This document shows positions 1 through 8,678 of a stretch of DNA of 64,000 nt, one piece after another. A program made the translations under genes and the position numbers. Position 1 is the first letter of the stretch. Each line of letters begins with the position of its first letter. Origin of the DNA: Virgibacillus halotolerans (GTDB taxonomy: Bacteria > Bacillota > Bacilli > Bacillales > Amphibacillaceae); NCBI RefSeq assembly GCF_016908515.1, contig NZ_JAFBEA010000005.1, forward strand, positions 1 through 64,000. The letters are read 5' to 3'. The notes under the pieces were generated by a model. The model made no database searches and was not told where the DNA came from. It worked only from the letters and a program-made list of their open reading frames with translations.

Positions 1-175
1 GAAAGGCATCGGTGAGACCCCGCAGTGCGTAAGCACAAGGAGGCTCAACAGCCGCCCGCGGAAAGCGGAGTGTATACGGGATGCGGTCGACTAAGTAACC
101 TGTTTCCATTATCAGTGCTACAGATCCAACATAGATAGAATTTATGTCGCAGCTTCTCTTTTTTGTAAAAACCAA
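1..175. repeat. Dispersed intergenic repeat, family A (copy 1, left end cut by window)
   Basis: GC-rich non-coding stretch in AT-rich surroundings. It contains blocks shared with 17378-17450, 27070-27285 and 47858-48140: GTGAGACCCC, CCGCGGAAAGCG and a following ATGTCGCAGCTTCT-like segment. It lies downstream of the MFS gene. No ORF with a ribosome binding site is present. It is the most degenerate of the four copies. Confidence 0.6.
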
Positions 176-272
176 TACTTTATTTTATAAGGTTGTTAAA
201 AGATTTATTAGAAACATTCTAGGTTTAACTCATCTAACGCTTTGAACTTATTTTATTGGTGCGAAAGTTGAG

Positions 273-1577
273 TTATTGTGGTTTAATCTCTACCTTTCCT
301 TCTGTACCTGTCTGTCTCTTTGCGTCCCTAACCCCTTTATCGATATCAACAAATCGCAGTAAAATAATACCACCGATAAAAAAGACCACCAAAGATACAA
401 TCCCCAATCTGCTTGAACCCGTTAGCTGGCCGACGAGCGCAAATAGAAATGGTCCAAAAATAGCTGCGAACTTCGAGGAAATCCCATAAAACCCAAAAAA
501 TTCAGCGTGTTTATTATCTGGAACCATTCGCCCGAATATGGATCTACTTAAAGATTGGGCCCCGCCTTGAACCACACCTACACAAATCGCAAGCAAATAA
601 AAGTGTAATGCCGCGGACATGAAATATCCTAAAATAACGATTCCAACATAAGCATAGAGGGTGATCAGCAGCGCTTTTTTTGCAGTGATTTTTTTCGCTA
701 ACCAACCAAAGAAAAAGGTGCAAGGAATACCAACAAATTGTGTGATCAGCAACGCTGCGATCAACGAGTTCCCATCAATTCCAATGTCTCTTCCATAAAT
801 GGTTGCCATCTTAATAATGGTTGAAATCCCATCATTATACATCCAAAATGCCAGTAAGAAAATTAATAATTGCTTATACTGCTTTAACGCCTTAAACGTT
901 GTTGCTACCCTCGAAAACCCGATCGATACATAGGATTTTTCACGTTTGACCGCCGTTTTTTTCTCTTCTTTTATATTTCTGAAAAGCGGTATGGAAAAGA
1001 TAAACCACCAGACACCTACCGAGGCAAAGGACAACTGACTTGCTACAGATGCATTTGGAATACCGAACCAGTCGTGCTTTAAAATCATTAATATATTTAT
1101 TGCCAGAAGAATGCCACCACCAATATAACCCCAGGCAAAACCATCTGCAGATAATTTATCCATTTCTTCCCCTTCAGCGATCTCTGGAAGAAACGCATCA
1201 TAGAAAACATTCCCACCTGAAAATCCAATTGTACCAACGATTAATAAAATAGATGCGAAGATATAATCTCCTTCACCTACAAATGCTAATAAAATACTCG
1301 CAATGATCCCCATGTATGTAAAAAACCTTAAGAATTTCTTCTTAGCCGCAGAGTAATCACTAATTGCTCCAAGTATAGGTGCCATGATAGCCACAATCAA
1401 AACCGCAATCGATTGCGAATATCCCCAGTAACTTGCAGCCAGATTTTCATCAAGCCCAGCGGCTGCTACATCATAATAAAAGACTGGTAACACAGCAGCC
1501 ATTATGGTTGTTGCGAATGCAGAATTACCAAAATCATATAACACCCAGCTTAATCTTGTCTTTTTATGACCCTCCAT
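273..1577 (-). CDS. MFS permease, UMF1/YxiO-like
   Basis: Predicted polytopic membrane transporter of 434 residues with about 12 hydrophobic segments and a central cytoplasmic lysine-rich loop near residues 205-220, as expected for the major facilitator superfamily. The opening motif WVLYDFGNSAFATT is typical of the UMF1 (Atg22-related, B. subtilis YxiO-like) family, whose substrates in bacteria are not established. The ATG start is preceded by AAAGGGG at suitable spacing. It is monocistronic and flanked by dispersed repeats on both sides. Family assignment is firm; substrate is unknown. Confidence 0.85.
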   Translation of the reverse strand: MEGHKKTRLSWVLYDFGNSAFATTIMAAVLPVFYYDVAAAGLDENLAASYWGYSQSIAVLIVAIMAPILGAISDYSAAKKKFLRFFTYMGIIASILLAFVGEGDYIFASILLIVGTIGFSGGNVFYDAFLPEIAEGEEMDKLSADGFAWGYIGGGILLAINILMILKHDWFGIPNASVASQLSFASVGVWWFIFSIPLFRNIKEEKKTAVKREKSYVSIGFSRVATTFKALKQYKQLLIFLLAFWMYNDGISTIIKMATIYGRDIGIDGNSLIAALLITQFVGIPCTFFFGWLAKKITAKKALLITLYAYVGIVILGYFMSAALHFYLLAICVGVVQGGAQSLSRSIFGRMVPDNKHAEFFGFYGISSKFAAIFGPFLFALVGQLTGSSRLGIVSLVVFFIGGIILLRFVDIDKGVRDAKRQTGTEGKVEIKPQ

Positions 1578-1639
1578 CCCCTCATCCCCTTTTTATCAGC
1601 ATATCGACACAACAAAGAATTTAGCACCATCTTTTTAAA

Positions 1640-1800
1640 CTTAAGGCTGTTTTGTTTTATAAAAGATTGTTGTTAATGGTCAGCGTGGACCCCAGAACGG
1701 AGTTCGAGGTCGATGACGTCGGAGTCCCGGGTCACCCTAGAAAAACGAAGGTATTCGAGCCCTGGACGGAATAACAACAATATATACGAAAAGAGAAAAC
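1640..1800. repeat. Dispersed intergenic repeat, family C (copy 1)
   Basis: Non-coding, GC-rich core rich in GTCG/GGAG blocks. It is bounded by an inverted pair, ATTGTTGTTA on the left and TAACAACAAT on the right. The right end (1769-1795) matches 27952-27978 at about 22 of 27 positions (GAATAAyAAC..TATACGAAAA). There is no ORF with a ribosome binding site. Confidence 0.5.
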
Positions 1801-1802
1801 TT

Positions 1803-1832
1803 AAAAAGCCTCACCGGGTACCAGGCAAGGCT
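1803..1832 (-). terminator. Intrinsic terminator of the IDEAL-domain gene
   Basis: On the minus strand an AGCCTTGCC...GGTGAGGCT stem is followed by a run of U, 14 nt after the stop codon of the IDEAL gene. Confidence 0.75.
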
Positions 1833-1846
1833 AATTACTAAATAAA

Positions 1847-2080
1847 TTATTCCCAGACAAAATGTTTATATGTTTCACTTAATTGCATAAATGTAGCTTT
1901 ATCACTTGAATCAATGGCCTTGTTAATTGCTGCTTCCAACTGTGATTTATTCCAGTTAAAGCATATTTCATCCAATACCAAACGCGAGATTAATTTTACA
2001 TCATAGGAGATTTCTCGTTTAGCCTGTAGTTGCTTTCCTTCATATCGATAATAACGATAAACTATCTTTTCTTTTTTCAT
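1847..2080 (-). CDS. Small IDEAL-domain protein
   Basis: A 77-residue protein whose C-terminal half (about residues 45-75) matches the IDEAL domain pattern: an amphipathic helix AAINKAIDSSDK followed by FMQLSETYKHF. IDEAL domains occur at the ends of small Firmicute regulators such as the YpiB type, where they are thought to mediate protein-protein contacts. The basic N-terminus (MKKEKIVYRYYRYEGKQ) has no signal peptide, so it is probably cytoplasmic. The start was chosen because AGAGGGGG lies at proper spacing; a longer reading (to 2143) has no ribosome binding site. Partner and pathway are unknown. Confidence 0.8.
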   Translation of the reverse strand: MKKEKIVYRYYRYEGKQLQAKREISYDVKLISRLVLDEICFNWNKSQLEAAINKAIDSSDKATFMQLSETYKHFVWE

Positions 2081-2418
2081 GGAATATACCCCCTCTTTAT
2101 TCCTTTCCTCTATTATCCTTAATCTTTGGAACAATTGCAACACATAAACTAAAAATTTGCATTATTTTATTTTTTATTATCTAAAATGGTTAATGCAATA
2201 AGATGTATGATGGTCATTATTTTTCCCATACTAAACTTACTTTGGTTTCCCCAATACATATACCTTCGAGCCTGTTTGTTTCTCTAGACCCACCAACAGT
2301 TGGTTTGATAAGATAAGGCGGTACTTCATTTCAGAGGTTTGTTTATTCCCTCTGAATGTGAGTTGAGGCCCACACGTTACTAAAGCATTACTTGTTCGAT
2401 TTCATTGGAGGAACTTAT
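2081..2418. other. Gene-poor stretch with a possible 30-codon ORF remnant
   Basis: This is 338 bases between divergently transcribed genes. On the minus strand, 2237-2329 can encode a 30-residue basic peptide (MKYRLILSNQLLVGLE...VLGKPK), but no convincing Shine-Dalgarno precedes it. It may be the C-terminal remnant of a lost gene. A small CAGAGG/CCTCTG hairpin lies at 2332-2354. Nothing else is recognisable. Confidence 0.25.
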
Positions 2419-3300
2419 ATGAATTATTCTGATAACCTGAAAAAGGGAGAAAAAGGTGCTTGGCTCAGTATTATAACTTATATTATATTAGCCAGCGCTA
2501 AATTAATTATTGCTGATATGGGAGATTCCGCTGCCCTCAAGGCAGACGGCTTAAATAACTCAACAGACGTCATTGCTTCGATTGCCATATTAGTCGGCTT
2601 AAAAATTTCCAGAAAGCCGCCAGATGCGGATCACCATTATGGACATTATCGCGCTGAAACCATCGCCTCTTTGTTTGCTGCATTTATCATGATGTTTGTC
2701 GGGGTACAAGTTATTTATGACACATTACAAAAGATGTTGACAGGGCATGTTTCGCAGCCAGATATGTTAACTGCTTGGACTGCTATCATCTCTGCGGTCA
2801 TTATGTTCCTTGTCTACGGATATAACCTAAGACTATCCAAACAAATTGAAAGTGGCTCGTTGTATGCTGCAGCACAAGATAATCGATCAGATGGCTTAGT
2901 AAGTATTGGAGCATTTATCGGGATTGTTGGGGCACAATTTGGCTTGTTTTGGTTGGATCCACTGGCGGGGCTAATTGTAGGTATTATTATTTGTAAAACA
3001 GCGTGGGATATTTTTAAAGATTCAACACATACATTAACAGATGGATTTGATGAAAAACAAATTGAAAAAATAAGAACCACTATTTCCAAAGTGACAGAAG
3101 TTAAAGAAGTGGTAAGTGTAAAAGGGCGCGTTTCCGGTAACCAGTCATTTATTGATATTACAATTCTTGTCGATCCCAATTTAAACGTGCAACAAAGTCA
3201 CGACATTACAGTTCGCATCGAGAAGTATCTTGCAAAGAAACACAGTATTAACTATGCGCAAATTCATATTGAACCCTATCATGAAATTGATTCACATTAA
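2419..3300 (+). CDS. Cation diffusion facilitator (probable Mn2+/metal efflux, MneS/MneP-like)
   Basis: A 293-residue CDF-family exporter. It has several membrane segments, then a cytoplasmic domain from about residue 205. Metal-site signatures are visible: NNSTD in TM2, DHHYGHYRAE in the following loop and DNRSD in TM5. The opening KKGEKGAWLSI and overall length resemble B. subtilis MneS (YeaB) and MneP (YdfM), which export manganese; Zn2+ or Fe2+ is also possible. The start at 2419 has TTGGAGGAAC upstream; a longer reading to 2392 lacks one. It is followed at once by a strong terminator, so it is monocistronic. Confidence 0.88.
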   Translation: MNYSDNLKKGEKGAWLSIITYIILASAKLIIADMGDSAALKADGLNNSTDVIASIAILVGLKISRKPPDADHHYGHYRAETIASLFAAFIMMFVGVQVIYDTLQKMLTGHVSQPDMLTAWTAIISAVIMFLVYGYNLRLSKQIESGSLYAAAQDNRSDGLVSIGAFIGIVGAQFGLFWLDPLAGLIVGIIICKTAWDIFKDSTHTLTDGFDEKQIEKIRTTISKVTEVKEVVSVKGRVSGNQSFIDITILVDPNLNVQQSHDITVRIEKYLAKKHSINYAQIHIEPYHEIDSH

Positions 3301-3342
3301 AAAGGCTATCTGGGTAGGTACTGACCCAGATAACCTTTTTTT
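3301..3342 (+). terminator. Intrinsic terminator after the CDF gene
   Basis: An AAAGGcTATCTGGGT / ACCCAGATAaCCTTT stem is followed by eight T residues directly after the stop codon. Confidence 0.9.
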
Positions 3343-3356
3343 TCCCTATTTATTAT

Positions 3357-3412
3357 AAAGTGACTTCGTTCAGTGGAGGTTTTACTGCCCGCCAAACTAT
3401 GATAAATGAAGC
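3357..3412. repeat. Short gene-end repeat, family D (copy 1)
   Basis: About 50 bp matching 49537-49592 and 61220-61276. Shared blocks are GTGAnACTTCnTT, GTTTTACTGC, CAAACTA and GATAAA. It overlaps the last codons and stop of the GNAT gene on the other strand. Confidence 0.65.
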
Positions 3413-3933
3413 AAATCCAGAAGTGCGTCAATGTGCTTCCAGCCATATGCGGTCTCCTGATAACGGCCATCCCCAATTGTTGTAATTTCTTCGCCTACCG
3501 GTTCTGCATGATACCGTTCATAAAATCTGCTTGATGGGTTTTGTTTGAGCACCCATACCAGAATTGACTCATGACCTAATTCCTTCATTTCTTTGGCAAA
3601 GGCATTTAAAAGACGCGCTCCTAAACCTTTTTTCTGAAATTCATCTAATAAATATATATTATAAATCTCACTATCATAACCAAATCGTTTTGTTCGTTCC
3701 GGTCCTCCGGAAACAAACCCAACAATTTGTTTCTCATCGTAAATGACAAAAGTACATGTACCTTTTTTCTCCATGCTTAAAACCGCTTCCCACAATGCCC
3801 TGCGGTTTTCATAGGTGATATTGGACAAATCTTCTTGATCTAGCAATTCACTGTATGTACTTTTCCAGCTTTTCACATGAATCGTTGTAATCGTGTCTGC
3901 ATCTTCTAATGTTGCTCTACGAATTGAATACAT
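3397..3933 (-). CDS. GNAT family N-acetyltransferase
   Basis: A 178-residue GCN5-related acetyltransferase. The acetyl-CoA-binding region is visible at about residues 98-110 (QKKGLGARLLNAFAKE, the Q/R-x-x-G-x-G/A loop), followed by the late-domain pattern NPSSRFYERYHAEPVGEE. The N-terminus (IRRATLEDADTITTIH) is typical of the family. It is probably cytoplasmic and its substrate cannot be told. AGGGGGG lies upstream of the ATG. The last codons overlap a copy of the family D repeat, so its C-terminal residues may be repeat-derived. Confidence 0.88.
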   Translation of the reverse strand: MYSIRRATLEDADTITTIHVKSWKSTYSELLDQEDLSNITYENRRALWEAVLSMEKKGTCTFVIYDEKQIVGFVSGGPERTKRFGYDSEIYNIYLLDEFQKKGLGARLLNAFAKEMKELGHESILVWVLKQNPSSRFYERYHAEPVGEEITTIGDGRYQETAYGWKHIDALLDLLHLS

Positions 3934-3974
3934 TCGTTTCCCCCCTAGCTCGTACTCTTTTCTCTACTTCTATA

Positions 3975-4265
3975 TCAAGTTAATAAAAAAACGGTAAGGA
4001 TTGCACCAATAACTACAAGAATAACATTCAAACCAAGGTAGGATAACACGATGGCAACACCGCCACCAAGGAGACCAATGTGTGGCTGATCCGGTTTAAC
4101 AGATAAAATACCCGGAAAAATGAGTGCACCTAATGCTGCATAAGGAATTGCGTTTAGCCAATTGTTTACCCAGTCACGAAATTGCAACTTGTCTACGATA
4201 AACGCGGGAATCATTCTTGGAATCATCGTTACAAGAGACATGCCAATAATAATTAAAAAAATCAT
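3975..4265 (-). CDS. azlD: AzlD-type branched-chain amino acid exporter subunit
   Basis: A 96-residue small membrane protein with about four hydrophobic segments and the motif RMIPAFIVDK near the N-terminus, typical of AzlD. AzlD pairs with AzlC to form a two-component branched-chain amino acid (and azaleucine) exporter. The start was chosen because its ATGA overlaps the azlC stop codon by 4 nt (translational coupling) and GGAGG precedes it inside azlC. A longer reading to 4361 would overlap azlC by about 100 bp and is unlikely. Confidence 0.88.
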   Translation of the reverse strand: MIFLIIIGMSLVTMIPRMIPAFIVDKLQFRDWVNNWLNAIPYAALGALIFPGILSVKPDQPHIGLLGGGVAIVLSYLGLNVILVVIGAILTVFLLT

Positions 4266-4993
4266 GTCCGATCCTCCTTTAACAGATGAATCCCACTCAT
4301 ACCACCAAGAATTGTTCCAAAGACGATCGCCCAGCCTGAACCCATACCAATTTGTATACATAGCGCATTGATCAGCATTGCAAGAATCGCAATGAGGCCA
4401 ACTTTATGCTCTTTTTTTATCGATGGAATCAGCAGTCCAATAAACATTGCATATAATGCAATTCCCATACTTTGGCTGACTTTATCTGGAATAACTTCTC
4501 CCAATACGCCCCCAAGAAAGGATCCAAAAATCCATGAAAAATAAGCAGTTAAAAACAGTGCAGTATAAAACAAAGCACCTTTTTCACGCTTTGCTTCCTT
4601 GGGATGTAATGCAGATACTGCAAACGTTTCATCTGTTAATCCTAATGATAAAGGAGCTTTCCAATTTAGTCCAATGTCACGTAAGCGGTTCATAAATGAT
4701 AAACTCATAACAAACTGCCGAAAATTCAATACAAAAGTAGCAATAATTATTTCCATTGCACTCGCCCCGACTGCAATCATATTTGCTCCCATAAATTGAC
4801 TTGCCCCAGCAAAGACGAGGACACTCATTAATGTCAGTTCTGTTAATGTCATACCGGATTGTTTTGCTAGTACACCATAAGTAACAGCGATCGGTAAATA
4901 GCCAAGCATAATTGGTAAACCTGTTGTAATTCCTTTTCGTATCATATGTATCGATTGCGATTTTTTTTGATCCGCTGCTGCTTTTGTGGTCAT
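4262..4993 (-). CDS. azlC: AzlC-type branched-chain amino acid exporter
   Basis: A 243-residue integral membrane protein of the AzlC family. Family features are GLPIMLGYLPIAVTYGVLA near residues 25-45, FAGASQFMGANM and NFRQFVMSLS. With AzlD it exports branched-chain amino acids. The start at 4993 follows AAGGGAG at 8 nt; an in-frame ATG six codons upstream (5011) lacks a ribosome binding site. It is the first gene of azlC-azlD. No leucine-responsive element was recognised upstream. Confidence 0.88.
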   Translation of the reverse strand: MTTKAAADQKKSQSIHMIRKGITTGLPIMLGYLPIAVTYGVLAKQSGMTLTELTLMSVLVFAGASQFMGANMIAVGASAMEIIIATFVLNFRQFVMSLSFMNRLRDIGLNWKAPLSLGLTDETFAVSALHPKEAKREKGALFYTALFLTAYFSWIFGSFLGGVLGEVIPDKVSQSMGIALYAMFIGLLIPSIKKEHKVGLIAILAMLINALCIQIGMGSGWAIVFGTILGGMSGIHLLKEDRT

Positions 4994-5188
4994 TGCCCGT
5001 GCTCCCTTCATTCGAAAATTCTAATCATTATAACTTATATTACAACATATACAAAGCCTTTTGCATTAAATAGGGTAACCACAATAGTTCAGACTGGGAA
5101 TCATTATGCCGCCCCCTTTTGAAAAATAAAAATCCCTCGGTACAGAAGCGGGGAGACCTTGTTTGCAGATAAAATGTACTGCACAAAA

Positions 5189-5236
5189 CAAAACCGGCCA
5201 TTCGCCTAAAGACTTGGCGAATAGCCGGTTTTCTAA
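5189..5236 (-). terminator. Strong intrinsic terminator after the AGCS symporter gene
   Basis: A near-perfect stem AAAACCGGCcATTCGCC / GGCGAATaGCCGGTTTT with a 9-nt loop is followed on the minus strand by a T-rich tract. It lies about 40 nt after the symporter stop codon. Confidence 0.9.
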
Positions 5237-5273
5237 TAGTACATTAAACTGCCTTTAATCGAATAGATACCGC

Positions 5274-6641
5274 TTAACTACTTCTTTGCGCTTTTGCTTC
5301 TACTTTTTCCTCTTCCATTTTCTTACGGAACCGTTTTGTCTCATAAATAATAACTCCTGATAGTCCAAGTAGTCCGATTAAGTTTGGAATTGCCATCAGT
5401 CCATTCAATACATCCGCAAGTGCCCAAACAACATCAAGCGTTGCTGTTGCACCTACAAAAATAAATAATACAAATACGATCCGGTAACCCTTAACGGCTG
5501 CAGGATTTTTGAAGAGGTACTGGAAACATTTTTCTCCATAGTAACCCCATCCTAAAATGGTTGATGTTGCAAAGAACACGATACCGATTGCGACAAGAAT
5601 GGGGCCAAAATCACCAAGAAAGGTACCCCATGCAGTTGCTGTAAGTGCTCCTGCTTCAATAGAAGTATCTTTCCATTGACCAGACATCACAATGGTAACA
5701 CCTGTAATCGAACAAATAACAAGTGTGTCAAACAGGACCTGTGTCATGGAAACTAAAGCTTGTCGACCTGGCATATCCGTTTTAGCGGCAGCCGCAGCGA
5801 TTGGTGCTGAACCAAGACCAGCTTCATTGGAGAATAACCCACGAGCTACCCCGAAACGAATAGCTGCACCGATGGCACCACCAACAGCTGCTTCACCAGT
5901 GAATGCAAATTTGAAAATCGTGGCGAATGCTTCCGGAACAAGATTAATATTCATAATCACAATGATTGCTCCCGCAATAATATAGAATGCGGCCATGATT
6001 GGTACAAAGAATGAAGTAACACGGCCAATCCATTTAATCCCACCAAGAATAGTCAACCCTGCAAAAAGGACAAGGGCTACTCCACTTACCCAAAAAGGGA
6101 CTGAGAAAGTACTGTTTAATACATCAGCAACAGCTTTTGATTGTGTTCCATTTCCGATACCAAATGCAGCGAGCGCACCAAATACTGCAAACAGAACACC
6201 GAGCCATTTCTGTTTTAAACCATGTTCGAGATAATACATGGGCCCGCCAGCCATTTGTCCATTGGCATCTTTAACACGATATTTTACAGCAAGTATAGCT
6301 TCACCGTACTTTGTTGCCATGCCGAAAAACCCAGCCATCCACATCCAGAAAACCGCACCAGGTCCACCGAGAACAACAGCTGTAGCAACCCCGACGATGT
6401 TACCAACACCAACAGTAGCAGCCATCGCAGTCATGAGTGCCTGGAAGTGAGAAATGTCTCCTTCTGATTTCTTATCCTGATTTCTAGAAAAAACCAATTT
6501 TAATGCATAAGGTAATAATCGTAATTGAATAAAGCCGAGTCTCACAGATAAAAAGATACCGGTTCCAACTAGAAGTACAAGCAGGGGCGGACCCCAGACA
6601 ATATCACTCATCTTACCCAAAAAATCTTGTAAACCCTCCAT
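5274..6641 (-). CDS. Alanine/glycine:Na+ symporter (AGCS family)
   Basis: A 455-residue transporter with about 10-11 membrane segments. The AGCS signature is visible as GNIVGVATA, MWMAGFFGMATKYGEAILAVKYR and GLFSNEAGLGSAPIAAAAAK. It takes up alanine or glycine with sodium; B. subtilis AlsT and GlnT belong to the same family, so glutamine cannot be excluded. The C-terminus is charged and lysine-rich. The ATG is preceded by GGGGGG at good spacing. It is monocistronic with its own terminator. Confidence 0.88.
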   Translation of the reverse strand: MEGLQDFLGKMSDIVWGPPLLVLLVGTGIFLSVRLGFIQLRLLPYALKLVFSRNQDKKSEGDISHFQALMTAMAATVGVGNIVGVATAVVLGGPGAVFWMWMAGFFGMATKYGEAILAVKYRVKDANGQMAGGPMYYLEHGLKQKWLGVLFAVFGALAAFGIGNGTQSKAVADVLNSTFSVPFWVSGVALVLFAGLTILGGIKWIGRVTSFFVPIMAAFYIIAGAIIVIMNINLVPEAFATIFKFAFTGEAAVGGAIGAAIRFGVARGLFSNEAGLGSAPIAAAAAKTDMPGRQALVSMTQVLFDTLVICSITGVTIVMSGQWKDTSIEAGALTATAWGTFLGDFGPILVAIGIVFFATSTILGWGYYGEKCFQYLFKNPAAVKGYRIVFVLFIFVGATATLDVVWALADVLNGLMAIPNLIGLLGLSGVIIYETKRFRKKMEEEKVEAKAQRSS

Positions 6642-6928
6642 CTTGTTTCCCCCCTGTATATTACTTTTTTAGCGATAATAATCCGATGCCAGAAGCAGAT
6701 TTCATTGCTTCATTATGGAGATAGATACGAAATACTTAGGTATCACATTTGAATATGAACAGATATTTTTCTCAGGTACTTTCTGACAGTACTCCTTTCT
6801 TAGCCTACCATTTTTAATTCAGGCATTATTCAGTATGTTTTCAGTATTCCAAAGGATACATGGAATGTCAAGAACAATCTTATTGCAAGTCTTTCCAGTA
6901 CCCCCTCTTATTTGTTTGGAATATTTTA
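6642..6928. other. Divergent intergenic region, nothing recognised
   Basis: About 290 AT-rich bases between the AGCS symporter and the T-box promoter. I see no ORF with a ribosome binding site, no tRNA and no known riboswitch on either strand. Confidence 0.5.
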
Positions 6929-6958
6929 TTGACAAACAATTGGTCCGCGTTGTATAGT
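6929..6958 (+). promoter_or_regulatory. SigA-type promoter of the T-box leader
   Basis: TTGACA at 6929-6934 and TATAGT at 6953-6958, separated by 18 nt, just upstream of the T-box leader. Confidence 0.75.
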
Positions 6959-6964
6959 CAATGA

Positions 6965-7187
6965 ATACATTATAAATGATATATGATTATCCTAAGAATG
7001 CATTTATAGATTATTACCGTGCAGCAGTAAGAGACAAAGTGGCTGGTGAAAACTTTGGCAAGTAATCATTGAATTACACATTCTATTTTTATGGATCTTT
7101 TTGATAAGAGGATGAAGTAATTTCATCAATCAGGGTGGTAACGCGGAGTAGAGCTTCGTCCCTATTTAGGGGCGAGGCTTTTTTTAT
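6965..7187 (+). promoter_or_regulatory. T-box riboswitch leader, predicted tyrosine-specific
   Basis: The conserved T-box sequence AGGGTGGTAACGCG lies at 7132-7145, one base off the AGGGTGGnACCGCG consensus. It is followed by a terminator stem GCTTCGTCCC/GGGGCGAGGC plus T7 at about 7153-7186. In stem I, AGAGAC..GTGGCTGGTG at about 7030-7050 matches the usual apical elements, and GAATTACA at 7071-7078 fits the pattern GAA-N-specifier-A with UAC (Tyr) at 7075-7077. The variable base of the UGGN bulge is U, which fits a tRNA with discriminator A such as tRNA-Tyr. Uncharged tRNA would stabilise the antiterminator and switch on the downstream permease gene. Confidence 0.88.
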
Positions 7188-7235
7188 GTAATAATATTGT
7201 ACATGCTAATGAGCGTGAAAAAAGGAGGAAGACTT

Positions 7236-8600
7236 ATGTTTCCAATCAAACCAAAACATCAACCATCACTCATTGAATCAGTGCTATTTTTTGTCTTTAT
7301 CATCGGTTTAATCAGCTTTTTTATTATTAATTTAGATACTGTACCACACATTCCTATCCTTATTGGTGTTTTCTTGCTTGTAGCGTATGGCTTGATCAAT
7401 CGCATCTCATTTAAAGAACTGGAGGATGCAATGGTTGCCGGAGCTAAATCGGGTATGGGCGCCGTCTTTTTATTTTTATTAATTGGTGTCTTAATTAGTA
7501 GCTGGATGATTAGTGGAACCATCCCAGCATTAATTAATACAGGGTTTTCCTTAATTGGTGGTACCTGGTTTTATGGCATTGTTTTTGCGGTAACTTCTAT
7601 TATTGGCGTATCGCTCGGGAGTTCATTGACGACAACCGCAACCGTTGGTGTAGCGTTTATTGGAATGGCAAGTGCGATGGATGCATCTTTGGCAATTACG
7701 GCCGGGGCAATCGTATCTGGAGCTTTTTTTGGTGATAAAATGTCGCCACTCTCTGATACTACAAACCTTGCATCAACCGTTGTTGGTGTTGATTTATTTG
7801 AGCACATCAAACATATTAGTTTAACAACGATACCAGCATTTATTATTTCCTTTATCTTATTTGTTATCTTGTCACCAAATCATTCCATGATCTTAAGCGG
7901 CATCGATGAATATCGAGCAGCTTTAACAGCAACCAACCTGATCCATTGGACATCGTGGATACCGTTAATCATTTTAGTTGTCTGTACGATTTATAAAGTA
8001 TCAGCATTTATTGCGCTGGCATTAAGTAGCTCCGTAGCTACATTATTTGCGGGTATGACAAGTGGATTGAATTGGTCGCAAATTTGGTCGACTTGGTTTA
8101 ATGGTTACCAGGCAAATACGAACTTTAAACCTGTAAATGAATTACTGACAAAAGGCGGTATCGATAGCATGCTGTTCACAGTTTCATTGGTCATTATCGC
8201 CCTGGGATTTGGTGGTTTACTATTCGTAACCGGTATTATTCCTAGTATCTTATCTTCTTTTCAGCAAAAGCTTAGAAAAGTACGATCGATCATTGCTTCT
8301 ACAGCTGCTACCGCAATCGGGATCAACGTATTGATTGGTGAGCAATATCTATCTATCATGCTTACCGGGGAAACATTTAAAAGTGTGTATCAAGATGCTG
8401 GTCTTTCTAAAAAAGCCTTGTCCAGGACATTAGAGGATGCTGGCACGGTTATCAATCCACTTGTGCCATGGAGTGTCTGTGGTGTGTTTATCGCAGATGT
8501 ATTAGGTGTTTCGGTCCTTACTTATTTGCCATTTGCCTTCTTTTGCTTATTAAGCCCGGTAATTACTGTTCTATTTGGTGGGAAAAGTGCAATGAAATGA
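7236..8600 (+). CDS. NhaC-family permease, probable tyrosine transporter under T-box control
   Basis: A 454-residue membrane protein with about 12 hydrophobic segments and NhaC-family blocks (GSSLTTTATVGVAF, GAFFGDKMSPLSDTTNLAS, INVLIGEQYLS). By homology alone it would be called a Na+/H+ antiporter. The leader is a T-box whose specifier reads Tyr, and comparative studies have assigned T-box-controlled NhaC-type (YheL-like) proteins to tyrosine uptake, so amino acid transport is the better inference. The start at 7236 has AAAGGAGG at 7 nt; upstream in-frame ATGs lack one. A terminator follows directly. Confidence 0.85.
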   Translation: MFPIKPKHQPSLIESVLFFVFIIGLISFFIINLDTVPHIPILIGVFLLVAYGLINRISFKELEDAMVAGAKSGMGAVFLFLLIGVLISSWMISGTIPALINTGFSLIGGTWFYGIVFAVTSIIGVSLGSSLTTTATVGVAFIGMASAMDASLAITAGAIVSGAFFGDKMSPLSDTTNLASTVVGVDLFEHIKHISLTTIPAFIISFILFVILSPNHSMILSGIDEYRAALTATNLIHWTSWIPLIILVVCTIYKVSAFIALALSSSVATLFAGMTSGLNWSQIWSTWFNGYQANTNFKPVNELLTKGGIDSMLFTVSLVIIALGFGGLLFVTGIIPSILSSFQQKLRKVRSIIASTAATAIGINVLIGEQYLSIMLTGETFKSVYQDAGLSKKALSRTLEDAGTVINPLVPWSVCGVFIADVLGVSVLTYLPFAFFCLLSPVITVLFGGKSAMK

Positions 8601-8603
8601 ATT

Positions 8604-8642
8604 TAAAAAGGCAGCCCTATTTTTTAGGGACTGCCTTTTATT
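8604..8642 (+). terminator. Intrinsic terminator after the NhaC-family gene
   Basis: An AAAGGCAGcCCT / AGGgaCTGCCTTTT hairpin with T-tract begins three bases after the stop codon. Confidence 0.85.
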
Positions 8643-8678
8643 GTGTAAGGAGAAATATACGTTGACATACTATACCGA

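Noticed and set aside
4265-4361. N-terminally extended AzlD
   Set aside because: The extension would overlap azlC by about 100 bp; the ATGA-coupled start is better.
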